Positions 1 to 4,535 of a DNA stretch of 6,861 nt are shown here, one piece after another; within the stretch, counting starts at the first letter, position 1; each line of letters begins with the position of its first letter. A program made the position numbers and the translations under genes. The notes beneath the pieces were generated by a model that had not been told where the DNA came from, did no database searches, and was given only the letters and a program-made list of their open reading frames with translations. The stretch comes from an uncultured Ruminococcus sp. (GTDB lineage Bacteria > Bacillota > Clostridia > Oscillospirales > Ruminococcaceae). The DNA is taken from assembly GCA_937894495.1 (NCBI GenBank), contig CALCRR010000329.1, positions 1 through 6,861 of the forward strand, written 5' to 3'.

Positions 1-103
1 CTCTAGAAGCAAGAGACTAGAGGCAAGAAGCAAGAGTCCTCTTTTCAGACTTTGTTTGTTTGGGAGATTTCTTGCCTCTTGCTTCTTACCTCTTGCCTCT
101 AGT
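1..103. repeat. Palindromic AAGCAAGA/AGGCAAG hairpin repeat, copy 1
   Basis: Intergenic repeat made of short words (AAGCAAGA, AGGCAAGA, CTAG). Positions 17-28 are the exact inverse of 91-102, and 27-36 the exact inverse of 76-85, so 17-102 can fold into a long hairpin around a loop at about 37-70. The first 49 bases match 6813-6861 except for a six-base block (GACTAG at 15-20 here, AGCAAG in the other copy). There is no reading frame and no T-run in terminator position. It resembles a dispersed chromosomal repeat family. Whether it is mobile cannot be judged, and the window edge may cut it. Confidence 0.8.
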
Positions 104-285
104 GGCTGGGGGCGCTTTTGTGGCAGCTAGTATTTTGATGGCTGCGCCAACCTTGTAAAATGATGACTTTGTGCGCTGTACTGCATTTGATAAAACTTAA
201 TTTCGCCCCACTAAAGCTGTGTGGAGATTTTCCCTGACCTTTGCAATTGTGCGGCTTACCACATAATTTTGTAAAACGGTTCTCT
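104..285. other. Non-coding spacer, no gene seen
   Basis: No credible reading frame, promoter or RNA fold on either strand. A small stem GCAGC/GCTGC is possible around 123-145. The stretch is bracketed by a 9-bp inverted repeat, CTAGTGGCT at 99-107 and AGCCACTAG at 286-294, so it could be an inserted or miniature repeat-type segment. No target-site duplication could be seen to prove insertion. Confidence 0.4.
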
Positions 286-318
286 AGCCACTAGCACTCT
301 AACGACTAGCGACTAGCA
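282..318. repeat. CTAG-rich short repeat tract
   Basis: CTAG occurs four times in under 40 bases, in words such as CCACTAGC and CGACTAGC. The tract sits directly beyond the 6S RNA terminator and shares CTAG words with the hairpin repeat at 1-103. It is probably a low-complexity intergenic repeat; no function is evident. Confidence 0.6.
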
Positions 319-322
319 GCGC

Positions 323-350
323 AAAAAAACCGCACTCATATCGAGTGCGG
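323..350 (-). terminator. Intrinsic terminator of 6S RNA
   Basis: Read on the minus strand, CCGCACTC and GAGTGCGG (within 350-330) form an 8-bp stem around a five-base loop, followed at once by seven T. It lies just downstream of the 6S RNA closing stem and should end that transcript. Confidence 0.9.
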
Positions 351-583
351 ATCTTCACAAATGTAATTGCCGCCTTGCCGTCGCATAGCAGATAAACCCG
401 CAAAAATGCAGGGTGGGTAAGACGACCTGTAAGCTTCACGCTCCCTTCGTCCGTAGACTGCACGGGCACAACGGCGGTGCAGGCGGGAGGTCTGCAATCC
501 CTTTACAGAGTGCGAATCCCTTTTAAAAAGTGTTGGATTTAAAATAGCTATGCTTGGTCGCACAAGGCAGTAAATTTTTTGTT
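351..583 (-). ncRNA. ssrS: 6S RNA
   Basis: 6S RNA binds the sigma-A RNA polymerase holoenzyme, mimics an open promoter and damps transcription in slow growth. The fold fits: an outer closing stem (570-563 with 377-370, 8 bp), an internal loop, a perfect 7-bp stem (GCATAGC at 553-547 with GCTATGC at 389-383), a large central bubble, and a terminal arm with paired blocks 489-485/445-441 and 482-477/463-458. The 3' side of the bubble holds a small hairpin at 414-396, as other 6S RNAs do. The words TGTGCGACCAAGC and GCTATGCGACGGCA resemble the conserved closing-stem loop of E. coli 6S RNA. The core is about 200 nt, the usual size. A sigma-A promoter and an intrinsic terminator flank it. The mature ends are estimates, and the identification is by eye, not by covariance model. 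Confidence 0.82.
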
Positions 584-589
584 GTAATA

Positions 590-618
590 AGTATACCACA
601 TAATGCCGAAAATATCAA
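590..618 (-). promoter_or_regulatory. Sigma-A promoter of 6S RNA
   Basis: On the minus strand, TTGATA at 618-613 and TATACT at 595-590 are separated by 17 bp. Transcription should start near 583, a few bases before the closing stem of the 6S RNA. Confidence 0.85.
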
Positions 619-688
619 ACGGTAAATTGTACAAATTTTAAGACACATTCTTGTATACTTTAAGAATTGACAGCCGATTTTTCAAACC

Positions 689-1027
689 TCACTGCACGGG
701 CAGCTCATCGTCCTCATCATCAAAGCCGAACATCTCCTCTATCCTGTCCATAAAAACAGCGCCGACTCTGTCAAAAAGCTCCTCGTCCTCGATAGACGCC
801 AGTATCTCCTCGCCTGTCTCTTCATCATACTCCACCTTGAGTATAACTACCTCGCCCGAGTCCTCCAGCAGCTCCTGACCCTCGTCAGCCTCAAAATAAG
901 GGGTGAGAGCATAATACTTCTCCTCCTCAAACTCCATGCAGTCCAGCAGCTCAAAGGTCTGCTTGTTGCCCTCCTCGTCGATAAGCTCGAAAAGGTCGGG
1001 CGTGTATTCGTTCATGTTCTCACTCAT
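689..1027 (-). CDS. DUF1292 domain protein (YrzB-like), 112 aa
   Basis: A small, very acidic cytoplasmic protein of the DUF1292 family. The biochemical function of that family is not established. The N-terminal half has the typical family pattern, with FELIDEEGNKQTFELLD near residues 13-29 and a YYAL segment near 38-41. This is followed by an EVVILKVEYDEETGEE stretch, and the protein ends in an Asp/Glu-rich tail (FDDEDDEL). The start at 1027 is chosen because GGAGG lies at 1040-1036, 8 bases upstream. The same frame stays open to a GTG at 1120, but that has no ribosome site and would add a basic, unrelated N-terminus. The gene stands alone, with its own promoter at 1198-1170 and a leader of about 136 nt holding two terminator-like hairpins, so expression may be controlled by attenuation. 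In many Bacillota the family sits beside ruvX; here that neighbour is absent. No clear terminator separates it from the 6S RNA promoter. Confidence 0.9.
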   Translation of the reverse strand: MSENMNEYTPDLFELIDEEGNKQTFELLDCMEFEEEKYYALTPYFEADEGQELLEDSGEVVILKVEYDEETGEEILASIEDEELFDRVGAVFMDRIEEMFGFDDEDDELPVQ

Positions 1028-1050
1028 TTTATTTACCTCCGTTTCCCTTT

Positions 1051-1154
1051 GGGAGCAAAAAAGCGCCTGTTTACGGGCTTTTGTGAGCTCCCCCCACAAT
1101 GCAGCCCGACGCCTTTGCACCTTACAAAAAAAGCAGTCTTGCTACTTTCAAGAC
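1051..1154 (-). promoter_or_regulatory. Structured leader with two terminator-like hairpins
   Basis: In the DUF1292 leader, a 6-bp stem GTCTTG/CAAGAC (1154-1149 with 1141-1136) is followed by TGC and seven T (1132-1126). Nearer the gene, AAAAGC (1082-1077) can pair with GCTTTT (1064-1059) ahead of a run of six T (1062-1057). That element is enclosed by a second 6-bp pairing, GGGAGC (1092-1087) with GCTCCC (1056-1051). Both look like intrinsic terminators placed inside a leader, as in attenuators. I do not recognise a known riboswitch, T-box or protein-leader consensus. Confidence 0.45.
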
Positions 1155-1169
1155 CGCCGCAACAATATT

Positions 1170-1198
1170 ATTATACTACATTTTTTTACATAAGTCAA
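1170..1198 (-). promoter_or_regulatory. Sigma-A promoter of the DUF1292 gene
   Basis: TTGACT at 1198-1193 and TATAAT at 1175-1170 have a 17-bp spacer. The start is expected near 1163, giving a leader of about 136 nt. It is divergent from the promoter at 1256-1284; the two -35 boxes are 57 bp apart across an AT-rich stretch. Confidence 0.85.
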
Positions 1199-1255
1199 GC
1201 GTTATTTGTAAAAGTAATATTAAATAAAAATTTTCAAAAAAGTTGAGAAAAACTA

Positions 1256-1284
1256 TTGACAAAGCATAAAAAGTGTGGTATAGT
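1256..1284 (+). promoter_or_regulatory. Strong sigma-A promoter of the repeat-bearing RNA
   Basis: TTGACA (1256-1261), a 17-bp spacer and TATAGT (1279-1284) are within one base of consensus. A-runs at about 1226-1252 sit upstream like an UP element. Transcription is expected to start near 1291. Such strength suggests an abundant transcript, yet no normal gene follows. Confidence 0.88.
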
Positions 1285-1512
1285 ATATTCAAGGAAAAGG
1301 AAAGCAGATAAAATCCCAAGCAACAAAGGTCACACTGCTGGCGCAGGGGATGACCGTGAGGGAGGGATAATAAAGCTGATTTTTTCTTACAAGGCAAGGA
1401 GCCTATATCGGGTGCAAGCCACTGTTCCGCAATCAGTGCACGGCGAGGGCCGAACTCAACAAGCGGATCAAGCGCCGAGGGTTTCAATCTTTAATGGAAG
1501 GAGCGAGTCCCG

Positions 1513-1563
1513 ATGGATGTAGCTGAGAGCCTTACGAGTATTCAGGGCTCGGATATTTCTTAA
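1513..1563 (+). CDS. Micro-ORF, 16 codons
   Basis: ATG at 1513 follows GGAAGGAG with a 9-base spacer and encodes MDVAESLTSIQGSDIS before TAA. It overlaps half of the long predicted stem 1530-1593, so translation and folding would exclude each other. It may be a leader peptide or merely chance within a structured RNA. No known peptide is recognised. Confidence 0.25.
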   Translation: MDVAESLTSIQGSDIS

Positions 1564-1741
1564 ACTTTTGCGGAATACGACTCAGACGTAAGGGCTGACA
1601 ATTCCCACCGATACATGGTTTGATGCGAGAAATAGATGAGCCCCTCGGTTTATCTTAGCAATATAACAGTACAAGTTGGATACTCGGAACTTTTACAATT
1701 GAATATTTTCGGTACTATTTACATATAAGGAGCGATGTGTT

Positions 1742-1777
1742 ATGATTCGTTTCAAGAGGTATCCGAATATCAAATAG
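1742..1777 (+). CDS. Micro-ORF of type-A repeat, 11 codons
   Basis: AAGGAG lies 9 bases before ATG; the peptide is MIRFKRYPNIK. The stop ends 3 bases before the next GGAG at 1781. The upstream motif GGAGCGATGTGTTATG matches those of the micro-ORFs at 1927 and 2073, and all three peptides carry Asn-Ile near their end. Translation is not proven. Confidence 0.3.
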   Translation: MIRFKRYPNIK

Positions 1778-1792
1778 ACAGGAGTGTTTCCG

Positions 1793-1825
1793 ATGCACGA
1801 TTTCAGTTTTTTCCCGACAAAATAA
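1793..1825 (+). CDS. Micro-ORF of type-B repeat, 10 codons
   Basis: CAGGAG lies 8 bases before ATG; the peptide is MHDFSFFPTK. It follows the preceding micro-ORF by 15 bases, so reinitiation is conceivable. No known peptide is recognised. Confidence 0.25.
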   Translation: MHDFSFFPTK

Positions 1826-1926
1826 ATTGAAAGAGTGAGTCCGATGTAAAATTTACTTTTTCTTAAATAGCTTCTGGACCTGAGCGTTATCAAGGTTTCT
1901 ATATATTCTAAAAGGAGTGGTGCATT

Positions 1927-1968
1927 ATGAAAGTTAAGATGCACGCAAGGCTTTTGAATATCTTTTAG
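1927..1968 (+). CDS. Micro-ORF of type-A repeat, 13 codons
   Basis: AAAGGAG lies 9 bases before ATG; the peptide is MKVKMHARLLNIF. It is the longer sister of the micro-ORF at 2073. The difference is mainly a six-base in-frame insertion, a Lys/Arg exchange and a shifted stop. The stop ends 3 bases before GGAG at 1972. Confidence 0.35.
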   Translation: MKVKMHARLLNIF

Positions 1969-2072
1969 ATTGGAGTGAGTCCCCCAAGACATTTATGAGT
2001 TTGAAGCTCTTTTCCGACTGATCTGAATACGTTTTTACGTGTTACATATTATCCCAGAAGGAGTGGTGCGTT

Positions 2073-2105
2073 ATGAAAATGCACGCAAAGCTTTTGAATA
2101 TCTGA
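2073..2105 (+). CDS. Micro-ORF of type-A repeat, 10 codons
   Basis: AAGGAG lies 9 bases before ATG; the peptide is MKMHAKLLNI. It is very similar to the micro-ORF at 1927, from which it differs by an in-frame six-base deletion. Its TGA ends 6 bases before the GGAG at 2112. Conservation of frame between the copies is the main argument that the peptide matters. Confidence 0.35.
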   Translation: MKMHAKLLNI

Positions 2106-2466
2106 ATGACAGGAGTGAGTCCCAAGGGAAACTTTGCTTAGCTTACGAGCTTATGTAAGCGCTTCGACAGGGCGTTTTTGAACGCTAATTTGATGAAAGG
2201 TAATATGACCAATGGCTTAGTTAGATCTTTACTTGACGCAAATTTTTTAAGAAAGGTAATAAGTCCAATGAGAAGTTAGTTCTTTATCAAGGCTTTATTT
2301 CAATTCTACCGAAAGGAAATTCGATTCGATGGAAATGGATTTATGATATATTTACGGACATGGTTTGAGACTTTTTGAAAGGCGTGAGTCCGAAATACAG
2401 TTTGAGTTTTTGTTCGATCAGAATTTTGCGAAAGGTGTAAGTCCAATGGCTTAACTTGTTTGTGAT

Positions 2467-2506
2467 GAGCTGCTGCACGGCGTTTGTGCGGCAGCTCTTT
2501 ATAATT
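2467..2506 (+). terminator. Intrinsic terminator of the repeat-bearing RNA
   Basis: GAGCTGCTGCAC (2467-2478) pairs with GTGCGGCAGCTC (2486-2497) over 12 bp with a single G-T pair and a seven-base loop, followed by TTTATAATT. It lies 12 bases after the last unit's micro-ORF. The opposite strand lacks a T-run, so it should serve the plus-strand RNA only. Confidence 0.9.
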
Positions 2507-2575
2507 CATAATTAGAGTTTGGGATCTTGATCTGTTTAAATGTACACTTGCTTCAGGTTTACGAATAATTTTTGG

Positions 2576-3202
2576 TTACTTTTTTACTTCCGTGTAGTAG
2601 TATACCGCCAGCTGGGTCCTGTCTCTCAGGGCGAGCTTTTCAAGCAGGTTGCTTATGTAGTTTCTCACCGTGCCTTCGCCGAGATAAAGTCTGGCAGCTA
2701 TCTCCTTGTTGCTCAGCCCCGTGGCTACCAGCTCCATTATCTCCCTCTCCTTGTCGTTTATCCCGTGGGAGGCATAGTCGTATTCCTCCCTGGGCTTCAT
2801 CAGCTCCGGCAGCTTGGTCATCACCTTTTCGCCGAACACGTTCTGCCCTCTCATAACTGCTTCCAGCGCAGGAGCTATGCCCTCAAAATCCTGCTTTAAA
2901 ATATAGCCCTTAGCTCCCATGCTCAGGGCTTTTACTATGTATTCATCGTCCGAAAAGGTGGTTAGATAAAGTATCCTCGCCTCGGGAAATTCATTCAATA
3001 TCAGCTCACCTGCGTCAATGCCCGTCATGCCCTCCATGCGAATGTCCATAAGCATAACATCGGGCTGGTGCTCACGGTATATCTCAATGGCTTCACTGCC
3101 GCTGCTGCCCATTGCTGCAACGGTTATATGCCCCGTGCTTTCCAGAATGGTTTTAAGCGAAAGCGCCACCAGCTTGTCATCATCTACAACTGCTATCTTC
3201 AT
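2576..3202 (-). CDS. LuxR/NarL-family response regulator
   Basis: A cytoplasmic DNA-binding regulator of 208 residues, the usual NarL/FixJ length. The receiver domain spans about 1-118: acidic pocket Asp7-Asp9, phosphoacceptor Asp53 in VMLMDIRM, conserved Thr81 in LYLTT and Lys103 in YILK. A LuxR-type helix-turn-helix spans about 148-202, with GLSNKEIAARLYLGEGTVRN as recognition region. All key residues are present, so it should be phosphorylated by the kinase encoded just upstream. The ATG is supported by AGGAAG at 3215-3210, 7 bases before it. The kinase stop codon ends 18 bases upstream, so the two form one operon. No transporter or other target gene is adjacent, so the regulon cannot be guessed. 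Its 3' end faces the 1.2-kb RNA and I see no strong terminator after it, so the mRNA may run into antisense of that RNA. Confidence 0.95.
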   Translation of the reverse strand: MKIAVVDDDKLVALSLKTILESTGHITVAAMGSSGSEAIEIYREHQPDVMLMDIRMEGMTGIDAGELILNEFPEARILYLTTFSDDEYIVKALSMGAKGYILKQDFEGIAPALEAVMRGQNVFGEKVMTKLPELMKPREEYDYASHGINDKEREIMELVATGLSNKEIAARLYLGEGTVRNYISNLLEKLALRDRTQLAVYYYTEVKK

Positions 3203-3220
3203 ACTATCACTTCCTGTAAA

Positions 3221-4279
3221 TTATTTTGGTATCGACATAAATATCTTAAAGCCGTTTTTTGATGGAGTAAAGCTTATCCTGCCCCCTACCGAAGCGGCTC
3301 GGTCCTCCATATTTTTCAGCCCTATGCCTGTCTCCTTTATCTCGCCGCAGCTGCCGTTGTCGTCTATAGCCAGCTGGTAGAAGGCAGGGTGCTCCCTGAT
3401 CATTATGCTTATCCTGTCGCCGCTTGAATGCTTCACCGCGTTTGAAAGGCTCTCCTTAACAATGCCTATCATGCAAAGCTTAATGTTTCCGGGGATATTC
3501 TCCCCCATGTCGTAATCCAGCCTTACATCAAAGCGCTTGTCTACCGAGCTCATGCTGTCCTCTATCACCGCTTTAAGGTCTATGGAGTCATCATGCAGGT
3601 CGTGGACGCTTTGGCGTATGCTGGTCATGGCATTGTCGAGAGTATCACGCAGGCTGGCAAGGGGCTCTTTCAGGTTATCGTCCTTGTTTATTATCATCAG
3701 CGCCCCCGACTGCAGCAGCGACCGTGTGAGCATATGCCCCACGTTATCGTGTATCTCACGGGCAATGCGGTTACGCTCTTTAAGGGTAGCCAGGTGTATC
3801 TCGTTATACTGGGCTTGGGCAAGGCTCACGTTCTGGCTGGCGAGCCGCAGGTTTTTCTCGGTCACCTCGTCACGCAGCTCGGTGAGCCTTTCCACCGTCT
3901 CCTCCAGCCTTGATACTCTCATGTAGATAATAATAGTTATCAGGCAGCCTGCCGCCGTCAGTATTATCTGCCTTGACGACAGCTCCTCCCCCCTGAAAAG
4001 CACCGCAGCCGCAGGCAGCGTGAGCCACCACTTTTTCTCCCACAAAGCGTCATAAAGCATAAGGGGCAGGGCGCAGAAGGACACAGGCAGCACGCCGCAC
4101 ATGGCAGCGCTCACCCCAATTATCACCGCCGCAGCCGTTCTCCCCGTAAAGAGCTGCACCAGCGATGAAGCCCCCACCGATATGAGCAGCGCCGCCACAG
4201 GCGCAGCATTATTCTCAGACATACTGAACCCCACCATGCATATAAGCATGATAGCCAGCTTATCAAACAGCCTGTTCAC
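3221..4279 (-). CDS. DesK/NarL-type sensor histidine kinase
   Basis: A membrane sensor kinase of 352 residues. The N-terminal 120 residues hold about five hydrophobic segments (near 8-20, 25-42, 49-78, 84-96 and 103-120) with no large extracellular domain, so the signal is probably sensed in or at the membrane. A charged helical linker (about 122-165) leads to the HisKA_3 dimerisation helix with phospho-acceptor His177 in REIHDNVGH. The ATPase domain shows an N-box (KESLSNAVKH, Glu276 and Asn280), IDDNG (Asp307) and GIGLKNM (318-324). The start is GTG at 4279, with a weak AAGGGGG 7 bases upstream; an ATG near 4298 is out of frame. It is transcribed with the response regulator 18 bases downstream from a promoter at 4343-4315. 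The layout resembles the LiaS/DesK/YxjM class, but the stimulus cannot be assigned. Confidence 0.93.
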   Translation of the reverse strand: MNRLFDKLAIMLICMVGFSMSENNAAPVAALLISVGASSLVQLFTGRTAAAVIIGVSAAMCGVLPVSFCALPLMLYDALWEKKWWLTLPAAAVLFRGEELSSRQIILTAAGCLITIIIYMRVSRLEETVERLTELRDEVTEKNLRLASQNVSLAQAQYNEIHLATLKERNRIAREIHDNVGHMLTRSLLQSGALMIINKDDNLKEPLASLRDTLDNAMTSIRQSVHDLHDDSIDLKAVIEDSMSSVDKRFDVRLDYDMGENIPGNIKLCMIGIVKESLSNAVKHSSGDRISIMIREHPAFYQLAIDDNGSCGEIKETGIGLKNMEDRAASVGGRISFTPSKNGFKIFMSIPK

Positions 4280-4314
4280 CGCAGCGCCCCCTTTTCATTG
4301 TTGGTCTGACTTTT

Positions 4315-4343
4315 ATTATAGCATAACATTCACCTGTTTGCAA
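4315..4343 (-). promoter_or_regulatory. Sigma-A promoter of the kinase-regulator operon
   Basis: On the minus strand, TTGCAA at 4343-4338 and TATAAT at 4320-4315 have a 17-bp spacer. The start is expected near 4308, giving a leader of about 30 nt before the GTG at 4279. Confidence 0.75.
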
Positions 4344-4481
4344 GGGTCCTCACCGGACGGGCACTCAAATCAATTTTTGAATTATCAAGATCTCAAAACA
4401 AGCACGCTTGCGGCAAACTATCTGTTAAGTGTAGAGTTCTTCACTTCGTAGTTAAGCAAATATCTTACCTCTTAAAAATCT
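4344..4481. other. Non-coding spacer between topoisomerase terminator and kinase promoter
   Basis: No reading frame or RNA gene is supported. It may hold an operator for the kinase-regulator operon, but I see no convincing palindrome next to the -35 box. A weak stem AAGTG/CACTT lies near 4426-4445. Confidence 0.4.
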
Positions 4482-4517
4482 AAAAGCGAGAAGTAATATG
4501 ATATACCTCTCGCTTTT
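4482..4517 (-). terminator. Terminator of the topoisomerase gene
   Basis: AAAAGCGAGA (4482-4491) and TCTCGCTTTT (4508-4517) are perfect inverses, a 10-bp stem around a 16-base loop. T-rich sequence follows on both strands, so it can work in both directions. It starts 18 bases past the topoisomerase stop codon. Confidence 0.85.
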
Positions 4518-4535
4518 TAAGTTCGTATCCAGCTT

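Larger units (their letters stand above)
1912..2123 (+). repeat. Direct duplication of a dyad repeat (1912-1983 and 2058-2123)
   Basis: Two near-identical blocks of about 70 bases, start to start 146 bases apart. Each contains AGGAGTGGTGC-N-TTATG, a micro-ORF with ATGCACGCA and CTTTTGAATATC, and then GGAGTGAGTCCC. They are the best-conserved part of the array and probably a recent duplication. The short stretch between them (1984-2057) differs in character from the blocks. Confidence 0.8.
1500..2444 (+). repeat. Thirteen degenerate GGAGTGAGTCC/GAAAGG motifs
   Basis: Units begin at 1500, 1729, 1781, 1832, 1914, 1972, 2060, 2112, 2199, 2255, 2315, 2381 and 2434. Early units read AGGAGTGAGTCC or AGGAGTGGTGCATTATG; late ones read GAAAGGTGTAAGTCCAATG. 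In eight units GG is followed 7 or 8 bases later by CC, so a tiny GGA/TCC or GGT/ACC stem can form. Apart from the first, units are 51-88 bases apart. Some spacers share words, such as CAGTTTTTTCCCGAC near 1804 and GAGTTTTTGTTCGATC near 2404. Units are too divergent for a CRISPR array and not coding repeats of one protein. Confidence 0.75.
1291..2505 (+). ncRNA. Unrecognised 1.2-kb RNA with structured head and SD-like repeat array
   Basis: A complete transcription unit, with promoter at 1256-1284 and terminator at 2467-2506, that encodes no protein of normal size. The head (1291-1660) can form nested stems: 1313-1317/1364-1368, 1328-1332/1351-1355 and 1335-1338/1343-1346. It can also form a hairpin 1412-1415/1438-1441 with 1421-1424/1434-1437, and a long stem 1530-1536/1587-1593 with 1538-1543/1573-1578. 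The body carries 13 copies of a short motif (first copy at 1500, the rest from 1729), most of them an SD-like purine block followed by a micro-ORF. Possible roles are a large ornate non-coding RNA, a decoy for ribosomes or a GGA-binding protein, or a polycistron of micropeptides. I could not match it by eye to OLE, GOLLD, HEARO, ROOL, RNase P, tmRNA or group I/II introns. Transcription is well supported; function is unknown. Confidence 0.75.

Noticed and set aside
336..599. 87-codon minus-strand frame over the 6S RNA
   Set aside because: It overlaps the promoter, the stems and the terminator of the 6S RNA and has no ribosome site.
1028..1120. Extending the DUF1292 protein upstream to GTG at 1120
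   Set aside because: No ribosome site there, the extension is unlike the family, and GGAGG precedes the ATG at 1027 at ideal distance.
1256..1522. An 88-codon plus-strand frame at the start of the repeat RNA
   Set aside because: It begins inside the -35 box, has no usable ribosome site, and its sequence is basic and low in protein-like pattern; the region is better explained by RNA stems.
1291..1560. Cobalamin riboswitch, because of GGTGCAAG and GCCACTG words
   Set aside because: The B12-box and the rest of the conserved core are absent, and no downstream gene follows.
1693..1992. 99-codon minus-strand frame under the repeat array
   Set aside because: It lacks a ribosome site and promoter, and it is antisense to the regular repeats; the frame arises from AT-rich sequence.
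1500..2444. CRISPR array
   Set aside because: The repeats are short and degenerate, spacing varies from 51 to 229 bases, and no cas gene is nearby.
1291..2505. RNase P RNA, tmRNA or group II intron
   Set aside because: None of their diagnostic conserved segments (P4 core, tag frame with tRNA-like ends, domain V) could be found.
3537..3926. Plus-strand frames opposite the kinase and the topoisomerase gene
   Set aside because: They are shadows of well-supported minus-strand genes with full motif sets.
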